64,000 nt of DNA from Ulva prolifera (GCA_023078555.1 CM041198.1:5894924-5958923); one strand, 5' to 3'; numbered from the stretch's first letter, positions 13,212 through 24,816 are shown. Notes: generated from the letters alone by a model not told the origin. Translations and numbers: made by a program.

Positions 13212-16200
13212 CTACGTCTGCTTGGTCTTTGCGCGGGGGCTTCTGGGCCAGCAGGCGCACAGCAACAGCACCGGCAGCAGAGCCGCCGCCGCGAGCGCCG
13301 CCACCTGCGGCCCCGGCCCGAGGTGGGCCCCTGGGAGACTCTCGAGGGGCAGCTTCTCCAGCGGGAGCTGCTCCAGTGCGCGGATGGAGGCGGTGTACAC
13401 GCGTACAGTCAGCAGGCTGGACCCGGGCTGTGCCGCGGGGGCGGCCTCTGATGCCGCGCGGCGGGGCAGTGTCGGCAGAACCTGCACCGCACGCACGTCT
13501 GTGGTGCACAGTCACCACATGTAGCACATGCGGCTGCATTTCCCACAGATGTCTGGGCGGGGCGTTGTCGGACATACAAGGTGACTACCTGGGACACCAT
13601 GGTCTCTTACATTGGTGTTGGTTCCTCGGCCGGTCCATTGTGCAAGCTGGACGTGTGGCGATTGGGTTTGTGAGGCATCTATGTAGTGCATGGTACGGCA
13701 GAATGCTGGGTAGTGCATTTGTGGGTACTTCAGACACCCAGATGCTGCGTGTGAGCTGTTGAACTTCCGGTCGTCCCATGGAGCTGTTTGACGTCTCATG
13801 CACCCCCGTCACACAGGTCACCCACACCCACACCCCCCTCAGGCAGAAGTACACAATGCACTTTGGAACGTTACCACTCCGCCACTCGCTCGGTGCATGC
13901 ATGGCTCACGTGACTACCAGCTCCCAGCGCCCTCCCGCGCATTGACGCGACCACGGCCCACACAACATGACGCGGACGCGGCCAGACAGCACACAGACCC
14001 CCTCCCCATCGCACGCACAAACGCGCCACGGCAGCATGCTTCAGCGGCAGAGGAAGTCACACCTTCTGCACCTCGCGCAGCCAGCCGTCGTCCGCCGTCA
14101 GCCACGCCCCGGCCGCGTCCGCGGCCTCGAGCGGCTCCGCCTCACCACTCGCACCCGCCTCCTCCTTCCACACCGGCTGCACCTCGTCGCTGAAGAACCG
14201 CGAGGAGCCCTGCGTGTCCAGGAACAGGTAGATGTTGCCGAACCCTGCAAAGGTGACGCCCTCGAGGCGGAAGAGGGAGGCCGCCTGTGCCTGCAGCACG
14301 GGCTGGTGCTGTGGCGCGGGTGGGGGCGGGATCGCGGCCGGGTCGGCCTCCGGCGGCGCGGCTGCGCGGAAGCTGCAGGTGCGGAAGGAGACGGAGTTGC
14401 GGCTGCCGCGGCCAATGACGGAGGCTTCTTCGCGGCCCATGTCCGCGACCGTCGAGCCTGCATGCACGCATCAGGTTGCTGCAGAGGCAGCACACCTGCA
14501 GTGTGTATCGACCACAGCGGAGCAGTGTGACGAGTGAATGGCCCTGGGACAATCGAATACGACGGGCCGCCGCGAACGCGCCCGCAGCAGGCACGACATC
14601 CAGGCGCAAGAATGAGGGCCGGGTGTTGGAGCAGGGCGATGTGGTGGTCCAACCTCAACTCGGCACCGCAAAACTCGTGGACACTTCAATGCCGCAACGA
14701 TCTGCGGTTTCAAGTCATTTCCAGAGATGATTCAGGGATGACAATCAGCAGGTGGGTCGCACCGTACACGTAGGCGCTGCCGTCAGCATACAGCGCCCGG
14801 ACCGAGCCCTGCCCGTCGCCCTGGAGCACGGTGTCCGTGACGTACAGCCGGCCGGCGGGGGTGCTGTTGACGTGGAGCAGCACCGGGAGGTCGGTGCGGG
14901 GTGTGCGCTTGAGGCGCACGTACAGCTGGCTCAGCCAGACGCTGTTGTTCCAGGCGTACAGGAGGTCGAGGTCGGTGGCGATGAGGCAGAGGGGGCTGCC
15001 GACGGGCAGCAGGTCGGCGCCGTCGAGGCCGAAGGCCTCCGCTGGTGGCACCGGGTCTGCGCAGTTGCCCTGCAACGAGGGCATGGGACGAGGTCAAGTA
15101 AGCATGCGCTGACGCTGTGTGTCACAAGGACAAGGGGGCGAGGCGGGCAGCAAGCATGTCACGAACACAGCCAGCGCTGATACTGTGCGGCATGTTTGTA
15201 GTTACAAAGGACAGAGGCCGGGCAGCAAGCCGTTGCTCGGATGCACTTGCAAATCCACTCATTCACCAGTTCCGAGCACGCGCACTACGGGCAAGTGCAC
15301 TGCACAGGAGAAACTACAAAAGCGGCTTCACAATCAGGGAAAACACAGGCATCCAGCTTCTCAAGGAAGCAGCCAGTCATCAACCACGCAGCCCATGGTC
15401 GCATGATCGTCAAAGCCGGTGCAGCAAACAGCGCTGGCTTACAGCCAGCAGGAAACCATCTCCTCACGCAGCGCCAATGCTCAGAGAGCGGGGCATCGTA
15501 GCGCATGAACATGGGATCATAACTTCCACACTGGGATGGGCATGTTTGTACGTGTGACTGCATTGCCGATGAATGTGTGGGAAGTCATGACAATCCCGCG
15601 CTGCATGATTGCTGTTTCAGGCAAGTGGGTGTGCAAACGAAAGCTTTCTGTGTGGAGACGTCGCCCAGGGTCGTGATTCAGACAGGCCACGTGTGCTCTG
15701 GTGAGGACCATGGCCATGGGACCCGAGACCCATGATCGCCAGCTGCGTCAGAGAGCGGTCGTGCTGGTAGACCGTAGGGCATGCAGACCTGCAGTGCAAG
15801 GGCCAGAACAAGCCCAGATGTCCTCTTCAGGCCACTGCCCAGAAAATTCAGATTTACTGTCATTTACTGTACTGTACATGCACCATCAAGTGCTGCATGA
15901 GGAGGCATGCTGGCGGGTGCCTGGAGGGTGCATACCTGGATGGACTTGATGGTGTCAGGGAGTACCCCGAGCATGCGGAAGTCCACGGGCTCGATGGTGG
16001 ACAGGTCGAGGTGTGCCTGGATCTCGATGTGGGCATCTCCGCGCATGACGGCGTCCTTCAGCTGCTGAGCGGTTTGCACGACTGTGACGGTGATGCTGTC
16101 CTGCAAGACCAGATGTGCTGGGGGGGAGCATGACCGTGGCAGTTCTGGGACAGCGGTTGTGCCAGCTGCTTCACAGTCCCGGATTTCGGAGTTGTCAATG

Positions 16201-17178
16201 TCCAAATGGATACAGCTATGTAATCATGCAAAACTACATACACTTGGGACGCTGCCCGGCCTCTGTCCTTTGTAACTACATACATACACTTGGGACGCTT
16301 GGGACGGCCTGCCATGAATCACTTGAATCGGCTGGCGGAGGTTGCGTCTCGGTGTGGTCAGGTGAACCGTGCTTTGTTTGTGACGAATGCTCTGCGCCGG
16401 TTGAGTGTGGCGTTGTGCAAGGGGAATGCTCTTGTGCTCCGTGCGGGGCTTCAATCTTTGGCTGGCATCACCGGCCGAGCTGTGGTACGTGCTCGTGCCC
16501 GGCCTAGTGCCATGACTGCGTGAGTGGATTTGCGTGTGTATCCCTGGCAACGGCTCGCTGCCCGGCCTCTGTCCTTTGTAACTACATACATACAGTGGTA
16601 CGTGCTCGTGCCCGGCCTAGTGCCATGACTGCGTGAGTGGATTTGAGTGTGTATTCCTGGCAACGGCTCGCTGCCCGGCCTCTGTCCTTTGTAACTACAT
16701 ACATACAGTTTTGGCTGCCTTGTTGCCCATGTCATGCCGATGTGGCTTCGACAGCCGGTCAGTGTGATGTGCAGGTGCACACATATTCGCAGCCATTTAC
16801 ACAAGGCTGGAACATTGCATGGCAGATCACGGACGCAGATTTCAATGCACAATGTGATGTACTGGAGCACATGCCCTTGCTAAATGTGGCAGCAGCCGTC
16901 AGTGTGCCAAATGAAGGTTTGCAGTACGAAATGAGGTGCCTTACGTGTGAACATGGCCTGCAAACTCAGTGGATTTTTTCACTGAGAAGATTGATCGTAG
17001 AGGTCTGGCTGGTACTTCAGCGCGGGGTATGAAGATGCTCTGCAGAGATATTTTCCGGTGCCGGACGTGACGATGACATTGGGATGATGGCCCAGTAGTG
17101 GTGGCGCACCTCGCACAACGGGCATGCCATACTCAATGACAACGCAGAGGAAAGCAGAAACAGTAACATCGGTATCAT
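13212..17178 (-). CDS. Putative secreted or type I membrane protein, function unknown
   Basis: Exons: 17178-17110, 16100-15936, 15069-14763, 14457-14063, 13481-13212; 1206 nt, 401 residues. Exon 1 is almost wholly a signal peptide (MIPMLLFLLSSALSLSMA) followed by CPLCE. Donors are GTGCGC, GTATGC, GTGCGA and GTGTGA, acceptors are GCAG, and the phases agree. Exon 2 starts DSITVTVVQTAQQLKDAV and continues HIEIQAHLDLS, a pattern often seen at the start of pectate-lyase-like right-handed beta-helix proteins. Later strands such as NSVSFRTCSFR and LFRLEGVTFAGFGNIYLF also fit a beta helix. The C-terminus has one hydrophobic span (VAALAAAALLPVLLLCA) and then a short basic tail (WPRSPRAKTKQT). This suggests a cell-surface protein anchored at its C-terminus. 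No catalytic motif was recognised. Introns 1 and 2 carry LINE fragments. Confidence 0.7.
15122..15173 (-). mobile_element. LINE-A-like 3' fragment in an intron
   Basis: Reverse-strand LINE tail (TGTGTCACAAGGACAAGG side, GAGGCGGGCAGCAAG inside). It is flanked by 16-bp direct repeats of the form GCGCTGAnnCTGTGnG at 15106-15121 and 15174-15189, with three mismatches. It lies in intron 2 of the membrane-protein gene. Confidence 0.6.
16230..16709 (+). mobile_element. LINE-C fragment: ORF2 C-terminus and three 3' tails
   Basis: Positions 16305-16523 encode a peptide ending PSAMTA* with NHLNRLAEVASRCGQVNRAL and FVTNALRRLSVAL. This aligns by eye with the LINE-A ORF2 end at 36688-36940 (FLNRLADLAAGSGAASRRL, FLENAMRDLSTTL). 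The tail CCTCTGTCCTTTGTAACTAC occurs three times (about 16262, 16567 and 16680), the last two in a roughly 112-bp tandem duplication. The whole piece sits in intron 1 of the minus-strand membrane-protein gene, in opposite orientation. Confidence 0.7.
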
Positions 17179-19199
17179 GGCTGCTGGATCGGACGTCTCC
17201 TGTCTTCAAGAACCGCGCTGCTGACCCCGGCTAATGTTCCACGACAATGCCGGTGTCAGCCTGCAGACGCACGCACAGTCGGCGCAGCATATTCAATGTG
17301 CAAAAAATGTTCCGAAAGGTACGCGCAGCATGGTGGACCAATCACAGCCTGACTTGCGACACGCTTGCTTGGCACTCCGGGTGCAGCGCCCGTGCTTCAG
17401 AGCGCTGCAGCTGCAGTCCGTCACAGAGCTTGAACCGCGCATGCTGTCACATGGCTGTCAAATCTGACTACCATGGCGCGGTGTAGTTTGCAAGGGTCCA
17501 CCTTTGCGCTGTGTCGAAGGCCGAATCTTGTGGGTATCGTGATGAAGCAAGGACAGCACGCACCGGCAGAAGCTCGCAAATAAGCCACAGATAACGACTA
17601 TTTCTCTCAGTTGATGCCCCCAGATTGCTCGTCAATCCCGCATGCGGTGGACTACGTTCGGTTGCAAGCGGACTCGAGCGTACTGCGCGTGCACCGTTCT
17701 GCAGCCTCAATTAATCATGTCCGCTCGCTTGACAGCACGTCGTTGCTCTGTTTCAAAGAGCGTTCCTGCGCCTGTTGCGCACTTTTCGGATACCAGCAGA
17801 CTGTTTTTTGCTCGGTGCGTCATGCTCAGTGGCCGTGAGTGAATTCAAGCATCAGCGCAGCGTGCCGCGACATGGAGAGCATGTCGCACCGGGCAAAGGC
17901 AAATGCATCATCAGCTATGAGCATGCTGCCTCGACATCCAACCCCTGCACACGCGCAAAGCTGCTCATGCGCGTGTTATGTATATCAGATGTAGCGCTGC
18001 GCAGCATGCGTTGCCGTAAATAGCTGTGGCAATTGCCATGTACCCGCACAAAGCTTGCCCCGTTGCAGCTGTGAACTCAGCGAAACGCTTGATAGGGGGG
18101 ATAATCTACAGCGCGAGTCACCGGACCCACATGGGTTGCTCTCGAAGCATCAAGAATTCTTGAGTGCATGCATATGCACCCCATGGGTACACCGTTTACC
18201 TCAGGCCAGGCCACACCGGCATGCAGACGCTGCACACGGATCCGTTAACATATCACACAGACCACAGAGATCGTGCGATCTGCCAGTATCTCTCGCCTGG
18301 TAACTGTCAAAGTCACATCTCTGATGCCTGCAACGTTTGTGCGCGTGCGTATGCAGCGGTTGTTCATGCATGCCCCTCTCAGCCCGCATTGCATACAGTA
18401 TGCATAGGCATGGGCCATCGAGATCTTGACCTCTGGGCGGCCCGTGGTGCAGCCGGCAGTCGCGTCGCCCGGGGCTGGTGTGTTGTGATGAAGCCAGTCT
18501 CGACGCGCAGCAGCTGCAGCAGCTGCAGCTACATGTATACTATAGCTGCATCCAGGGCTCCGTGTGGGGGCGAGCAGGGATGGAGCCAGGGCGCCCTACG
18601 TGTGCACATGGACGGGGCGTGGGAGGGGTTTCAGGGGGGGGGGGGGGGGGGGGGGGGGGTTGATACTGATGTGTCTCGTGCCGCTTCGGCGGCGGACAGG
18701 GAACTCAGTGCGCCCATTTCGTGCCACCGGAGCTCTGCATACTTGTAAGCATGCAGCAGGTCGTGTGTGTGCGCTGCGGTGATGGTTTCGCGCTTGGGCG
18801 GGTTCCCTCCGATGTTCCCTCCAGAACAAAAAAAGGCGTTTTAGTATGATTAGCTGACCTCTGTGTATCGAACAGTGGCCATGACTTTGACACGCTTCGC
18901 GCTTTGAAGTCCAGATCGGTCTGCTCGTGCGCGATTGATCCGCCGGCAAACGCCGTGGGCTGTGGCCGTCGATCAATGCATGCACATGTCACACGGTGTG
19001 ATATCGATCGTTCCATGCATATGTGGGCTATCCGACTGGGCCGCACACAGCCGCACATCCGACTGGGCCGCACATGCTGCAGCCCCGTTGGAGCTGACTG
19101 CCCCCAGGTGTGGCGCACCAGTGCCATAGCGGCCATGTCACTGGATTAATATTGCAATGTCCGACCTCCTGACTCAGCCCGCCTACAGGTGTGTGATCA
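17179..19199. other. Gene-free stretch
   Basis: No supported exon. Contains a CAGCAGCTGCAG-rich patch near 18510-18530 and a 26-base G run at 18634-18659, which may be hard to sequence or assemble. A short direct repeat (CCGACTGGGCCGCACA) occurs at about 19030 and 19060. Confidence 0.5.
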
Positions 19200-19204
19200 G
19201 TGCA

Positions 19205-19520
19205 TGTCATGATGAGTCATCAGCACTCAAGTACATATATGACCAGATCCTCAAAGGAAAGTAGTACACCTTCGGGTGGGCGCTTTTCCTGACATGGTAT
19301 CGGTGAGAGTGGTCATAGAGAGGATCGTAACCTCCATAGACGCGGGTTCAAATCCGGGCAGCTGCACCCGGATACGTGTCCGCCTTCCAAGCTTTCGGAT
19401 CCTAGTCAACGGTCCTTGAGTGAGGGGGGGTGTCATGATGAGTCATCAGCACTCAAGTACATATATGACCAGATCCTCAAAGGAAAGTAGTACACCTTCG
19501 GGTGGGCGCTTTTCCTGACA
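19205..19520 (+). mobile_element. TRIM-like mini LTR retrotransposon, 316 bp, intact
   Basis: Two identical 90-bp terminal direct repeats (19205-19294 and 19431-19520) begin TGTCA and end TGACA. The element is flanked by a perfect 5-bp target duplication GTGCA (19200-19204 and 19521-19525). The base after the left LTR starts TGGTATC, which matches the primer-binding site for initiator tRNA-Met. A polypurine tract GAGGGGGGG (19422-19430) abuts the right LTR. The 136-bp interior has no reading frame, so mobilisation must be in trans. LTR identity suggests recent insertion. The interior contains a tRNA-like segment, listed separately. Confidence 0.88.
19295..19370 (+). other. tRNA-like segment inside the TRIM element
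   Basis: B-box-like GGTTCAAATCC (19345-19355), an anticodon-type hairpin with 4-bp stem GAGG/CCTC and 7-nt loop ATCGTAA (19320-19334; T at position 33, anticodon CGT), and an upstream GAGTGGTCAT resembling a D arm. T-stem pairing is imperfect and no acceptor stem closes, so this is not a working tRNA gene. It may be a tRNA-derived module or a chance likeness. Confidence 0.4.
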
Positions 19521-19639
19521 GTGCAACATGCAAAACAGGCAAGGCGACTGTTACGCGTGCATTCCTTGGCTCTTCGGGGATGGCTACAGGCACACTGGCA
19601 GCCCCCAAGACAGATCTGCATCTGCAGAACTGCATATTA

Positions 19640-19722
19640 AGACAACTCCGAATGAACGGCATGCGACCGCATGCCGAAGTGGTGAAGCACCTGGAAAGCC
19701 CCCTCAGACAACCGTATGTAAC
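19640..19722 (-). repeat. Partial R1 repeat
   Basis: Shares ACAACTCCGAAT, CACCTGGAA and CCCCCTCAGAC with the R1 copies at 9168 and 19955, on the minus strand. Confidence 0.5.
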
Positions 19723-19954
19723 TCACATGTAGGGCCTCCTCGTGTGCTAAGCGCGGTGGTCACGCACGGCCGTATGTGCTGCCAGAACTTTGCACTGGAT
19801 GTATGAGTCAGAATTGTGGTGTGGTCCGTGGCTACAGGTGAGCCTCGATTCAGCAGGCAGGTGGACTGTGAATGGGGAGGGGACTCTGAACTCGCCTGTC
19901 ACAAACCGCATTCCCTCGAGGCTGTCAACTCGCGCATGCATGAACACGATGGTG

Positions 19955-20112
19955 CATGTAAAGAAAAGTAAATCTGAATTCACTGAGCCGTATCCTATTG
20001 GACATTGACAACTCCGAATTAACGGGACCACATATGCATATGCCGAATTCGTACTGCTTATAAGCAATAATATTTAAGGGGTAAACCACCTGGAACCCCC
20101 CCTCAGACGACG
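19955..20112 (-). repeat. Dispersed repeat R1, minus-strand copy
   Basis: Reverse complement carries the same ordered landmarks as 9168-9292: TCTGAGGGGGG, AGGTGGTTTACCCCTT, GTGGTCCCGTTAATTC, GTTGTCAATGTCC, AATTCAGATTTACTT. An AT-rich insert of about 30 bp separates the TTACCCCTT and TGTGGTCCC landmarks. Confidence 0.7.
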
Positions 20113-20905
20113 ATGTAAGCAGAGGTGCGCTTAGATTGCGTGAGGTGTAGAGGATGACCTATATATGGCGTAAGGCGCAATGGCCGCATTAGGTATCAAG
20201 ATTTGGGCAAGCCGTCGACGAGACGTCCCCGGGAATGCATGACCCGCTCATATAGCCTATAGGCTTTTACAAAAGAGTGAACCTCATATGCATTCGGGCC
20301 CAGACATGTGCACAGCAGAGCATATCTGGCACATTGAAAACCTTTCCGATGAAAGTACTAGTGTGCTGAATAGGCACCTGGCGTATCTGCACCTCTGCAC
20401 ATCGTGTCGCGGACTAGGCGGGAGCATGCACAATGATGAAATACATGTTTAAATTGCAAACGAAAGCATATATATGCCATGGAAAAGCGTGCATGCAGGC
20501 CATGTTCGTCTCCATCCGGACCTCCCTGCTTGCGCAGCTCTCCATGGATCGATCCAGGCACACGTTGCAAAGATGGATCTGGTGACATTGTTGCGTGTGC
20601 TTCTTGAACATTCGGCCGTCCACCGAATGTGCCAGCTGACGATACATGTGCACGAGATGCTGCACCTAAGCCACTGTACCGTACGGTCCTCGGCATGGCG
20701 CGCGAGCTTGCGCTGCAAATGACGAATGGACACCTTTACACCTTTTCTCCTTCACATATGTCCATGGTGTGCAAGGTCGTGTCACGTAGCTATCCAATCA
20801 TACTGCTGTGGCAAGCCGTGTGTCACTGTCGGGAGTATACAAAGGTTACAAACGCCACACCGCACAACCCACCTGCCGATAGTCCTCCGAGGAGCAGATC
20901 ACACC

Positions 20906-21537
20906 ATGTTCTCCGAAACACAGCTGCAGGTTATCATCAGAGATGTCAATCAGTCTATCAACATTCCGATTGTGAGTGAGTCCAGGGAAGGTGCGTTTTA
21001 TGCTGCCACCGGCTGTTCTGTGCCATTCATACGGCAGCAACATCATACTGCATCGGTCGTGAATACGCATTGCCAGACACTAACTATACCGCCCATACAG
21101 AGCCTGCAGAATACATTCAATGGATGGCATGCAGTGCAACGTGTGACCAGGCTGTCGCCCATGCAGGGAGAATCATCACCAAGCTGGTGACGAAGCTCAA
21201 CCCTCACCTAGAGCCAGCTCTGCGATCAATCCTTCCAGACATTTACGTGGACTGTCTGAGGATCGCCCTGACCGAAGGTGTTTCAGCCGATGATCGACGC
21301 AAGCAAATTACAGAAAAGATGATAGGTGAGATCGAGCCCGGTCTGACCCGAGGATTGAATGACCGCATCGACTCCAGTTTCGTGCCTGACATGTGGGAGG
21401 ATGATTTGCTGAGCATTGTTTCGAAGAAGGTCATCAAGGAGTTTGTGGAGTGGACCGTGGGCTCGCTTGACGAACAGTTGTCGAGATCAATTGCGATCCA
21501 AGAACAGGAAATGCAGCGTGAGGCGGAGGGAGAGTAA
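20906..21537 (+). CDS. Unknown 146-residue helical protein
   Basis: Not recognised. Two exons, 20906-20975 and 21167-21537 (441 nt). The donor GTGAGTCC at 20976 and acceptor CCATGCAG at 21166 give phase 1 and keep frame; the overlapping GTGAGT four bases earlier would break it. The protein starts MFSETQLQVIIRDVNQSI, continues RIITKLVTKLNPHLEPAL, and is rich in charged helical segments (DDRRKQITEKMIGEIEPGL, KKVIKEFVEWTVGSLDEQL). It ends in an acidic tail (QEMQREAEGE). No signal peptide or membrane span. It is on the same strand as LSM6, 580 bp upstream. The regular amphipathic pattern argues for a real protein, although no expression evidence is available. Confidence 0.6.
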
Positions 21538-22117
21538 TTCCTGATGTCGTAGTCCTTCACATTAAAAGGCGATGGATGTATTGTAGACCCTTTGCATCTT
21601 TTGAGTACACTACCGTTGCCAACATCAGAAAGGCACTGTATGGCCTGTCCAGGCTGTACAGGGGCTTTTGATTCCTTGACTGTCGACCGTTTTTACGAGG
21701 CGATATGTAATGATCGATATCAAATGGAAGAGTGTGAGATTTGAACGATTTTGGACAGTGGACGCCAGATCAGCTTGTTGTCGCGATGCCTGCCTGCATG
21801 CAATGAAGACAGTACATCGGGTATTTCTTCTTTCGCACGTGCCACCTGCAGCACAACAGCACGTGAAAGCCAATTGTGTGATGTGTGCACGCTCGGGCAG
21901 GTTCAGGTATCATAATTGTGAATGCTTGTTCCGATATATCGTACGGCAGCGTGGTGTCTAGTTCGTGTGTTTACGCTGAACCCTCGGTCTCAACTCAAAT
22001 TGCCTCGAGGTGCGGTAGCTGTGTGCAAGCATCTCCTACTGTAGCAAGACGTTATCACCGCTGTCTTAGCACCGCACATCAGCGTCTTGGCGTGTCCTGC
22101 GCAGCAGAGAACAGGCG
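21538..22117. other. Short intergenic region
   Basis: Between the unknown helical protein and LSM6, same strand. Nothing recognised. It probably holds the LSM6 promoter. Confidence 0.4.
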
Positions 22118-22465
22118 ATGTCGGACAAAAAGCCTAGTCCACAGGATACTGGGGCAAGTCCTGGAGAATTTCTCAAAGAAATACAGAACAAGCCGGTCGT
22201 GGTCAAGCTCAATTCTGGTGTCGACTACAGAGGTGACCGATTCCCCTGCAGCACGTACAACACGCGCGTTAAAACATCCCTCAAAGCCGTGCTACTCGAC
22301 CTGATGATCCTGCATGCAGGCATTCTTGTATGTATTGACGGCTACATGAACATCGCCATGGAGCAAACAGAAGAGTTTGTTGAGGGCCAACTGAAGAACA
22401 ACTACGGCGATGCCTTCATTCGGGGAAACAACGTTCTTCACATCACTGCCGCACAAGAGGGATAG
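22118..22465 (+). CDS. LSM6: U6 snRNA-associated Sm-like protein LSm6
   Basis: LSm6 is part of the Lsm1-7 ring (cytoplasmic mRNA decay) and the Lsm2-8 ring (U6 snRNA binding in the nucleus). Exons 22118-22232 and 22320-22465 give 86 residues, close to the usual 75-85. The Sm1 motif spans the junction: PVVVKLNSGVDYRG then ILVCIDGYMNIAMEQTEEFV. The Sm2 motif is YGDAFIRGNNVLHITA. The 87-nt intron (GTGACC...ATGCAG) splits the Gly codon G|GC. It is a multiple of three and has no stop, so the unspliced reading frame stays open for 115 residues. The N-terminal extension MSDKKPSPQDTGASPG is slightly longer than in animals. Confidence 0.93.
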   Translation: MSDKKPSPQDTGASPGEFLKEIQNKPVVVKLNSGVDYRGDRFPCSTYNTRVKTSLKAVLLDLMILHAGILVCIDGYMNIAMEQTEEFVEGQLKNNYGDAFIRGNNVLHITAAQEG

Positions 22466-24803
22466 GGTGCGATATTTGTCGTCTGCCGTCGGAATTTTCA
22501 ATTGGTGGTGCAAGGACTTGCTGACCTGCTGTGAGACAGTGCCAGCAGATACGCGCACACAATCAAAGCTCTCATGCTCACGTCTACTCTTTAGCACGCT
22601 TGCTTGCTTCCAAGGTATCCAAGTACGGGCACTGAGTATTGTATCTGGATACCGTGCGACTTCCACAGTTGAATACCAGTTGTATGTCTGGCTTGTGGTT
22701 TAGAACCATTCCATGGATACTGACGCTCAACACCGGTGCTATGCTGTCATTATGCAAGCACCCGGAGCCAAGCCCACAGTAACTGAGGAAAGCATGTTCA
22801 TGACTGTATCTGCTTTGAACTGGCCTTGTTTCGGTGCTATTGCAATGCCAGTGCTATGGTTAGGGCATCGCATGGCTGAGTTGTGCACTGCAGTGCCTGA
22901 TCGTCAAACTTATATAATCGCAGCATGTGTGTGAATCTCTGGTGTGATCTTTGTGTAACCTGCGTGCAGCTGCTGGCCAGGCTCTGAAAGGTGCAGATCT
23001 GTTTCATTCACTCTGCTCGTCACACCATGTTCTCTGCACTGCTTGCCTGCTCTTGCCATGCCACTTGATTATCACTGATGTCTGTTGTGCAGGAATGCGA
23101 GTGGAATGCGAGAACGCTTGTGATGCAGATGCACCAGTGAATGACAACGTTGGCCTCCTCTGGACGCCCAGGGGCTGCTTTCCAGCTCCAAGGCTGTGGC
23201 CACCCCCCAGCATGGCCTCCTGTGCTGCTGCTTCACACCAGAGACCTCTCGATCTGATCAGGCGACAGCAGCAGCGGCAGCAGGAAAGTTGTAGTGGCAG
23301 TTCAAGCAGCAGCAGCTGACACCATGCGCCCTCGATGCCCTCATGCAGTGATTCAGCAACAAGATGGCACATGAAGCAGCACTCAAGAGGTGTCAGTTCC
23401 ACATTGGGACTGCTCGGTGTGGAGACATTCAGCAAATGCACTGCATCAAGGCCATGGTCACCATGGTGTTGACGTGATGTCAGTCGTGTCTTGATCTCAC
23501 GGCTCAGCGCACATTTTCAGGCCTCTCAGTGGCTTGTGGCCTTGCAGCAAGTTTGCTACATCTTTCAAGGACACTGGCGGCCCTCACTCGAATCTCGTCA
23601 GGAGCGCCTGTTTGAAAGGCGGGCCGTGGCTGTAGCAAATGTGGCCACGGCCGTTGCTTGTTTGGCCATGACTCCAGCAGCTTGCACTGTGGGACCACCG
23701 AACATGCCACTGCTAATTCAGTAATTGGTACCTCCTGATATAACGATGGCTTTCGCCTGTTGAGTACCTGGATGCAGGCATCTCTCACCTTCAGAATTGC
23801 TGTTGGTGCATGTGTCTGGTTTGCAGTGTGCCTGTTTCCCAAGTGCTCGCGGGCAGGTCCAGCGGCCTGAGATGGGTTGTACATGTGCAACTGGGTGCCT
23901 GATGTGCTCGCAGTAGTTGTGTGCGCCTTTCCACGGTTCTTGTCTTGTTGTGCAGCGGTGATATGGCGGTCGCCATGGCCGGTGTCTGTTGGCTGGTCTA
24001 TGCTGCACACATCTATCAAAGCACAGGGCTGGCCACAGCATGTATGCGCTGCTGGTTGTACGGGAAGGCCACCAACACCCAATCTCAATCACCCTGATGG
24101 CACCACGTGCTGCAATTGTCTCTTCGTGTTTGTCAGGATACCCCCCCCCCCTTGAGGCCACCTCAGGCCATGCAGTCGGATCAAAACGCCACAAATCTAA
24201 TCGTCGATTGGCCCCCCAGCATCATAACGGCTCACGAAACCACGGCTTTGAGATCCAGCACGACCTGCTTTGGTGTGTCGTACAGAGCTCTGCAAGGAAA
24301 GCCACGCCAACTGCAAACGAATTATCGACGTGCTGAGTCCTGAGCTCCAACCTCAGGGGGGTGCTTCCATCACTATGACATCAGGCATCTTGCACTGACA
24401 GTTTACATGCTGCGCATGCATCTTTGCAACGCTGCCAGCCAAGGCAGCTGCTACGCTGCAGTCCGCTGTCCGCTAAATGTTGAGGGCAGTCTTTGAACAC
24501 GACGCCGGCCCATCAGTGTGAATGTGCACGTGTACATGTTAGCTATATACATGTAGGCTATGACCAAACCCCTTAGGCCGTGTTCAGTGGGGTGCGCCTG
24601 AAATAGGACGCATGGGGCGGACGAGGGTGATGTGACCGGTCACATTGCGTGCTGTGTTCAGAAGCAATTTGGTGTCGCACCGGTGAACAACACCACGTTC
24701 TGCAGAACCTGCTCGGGCACAATGAAAAGCACTCGTGCATGCTAGATGTGGTATCTGTTGACAAAATTGATGTTCTGGTGTGCTTCGCGATGATGTTCCA
24801 GTA
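22466..24803. other. Gene-free stretch
   Basis: No supported exon on either strand. Contains a CAG/GCAGCAG-rich patch at 23268-23318 and a poly-C run near 24141-24151. Confidence 0.5.
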
Positions 24804-24816
24804 TATCAAAGGCATG

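Larger units (their letters stand above)
19526..20905. other. Gap with dispersed repeats
   Basis: No exon recognised. Holds R1 repeat copies (see 19640-19722 and 19955-20112). Confidence 0.5.

Noticed and set aside
15864-16205. ATG at 16205 as the start of the membrane-protein gene
   Set aside because: That ATG lies in an R1 repeat fragment; a signal-peptide exon at 17178-17110 joins in phase to an acceptor at 16101.
16637-17032. Plus-strand ORF of 131 codons at 16.6-17.0 kb
   Set aside because: It overlaps LINE-C tails and lies in an intron of the minus-strand gene; no splice or family support.
19295-19370. Functional tRNA-Thr gene
   Set aside because: An anticodon-type hairpin and B box exist, but the T stem has mismatches, and no acceptor stem or clear D arm forms.
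22118-22465. LSM6 as a single 115-codon exon
   Set aside because: 29 residues would interrupt the conserved YRGxLxxxDGYMN core; GT-AG borders restore the family sequence exactly.
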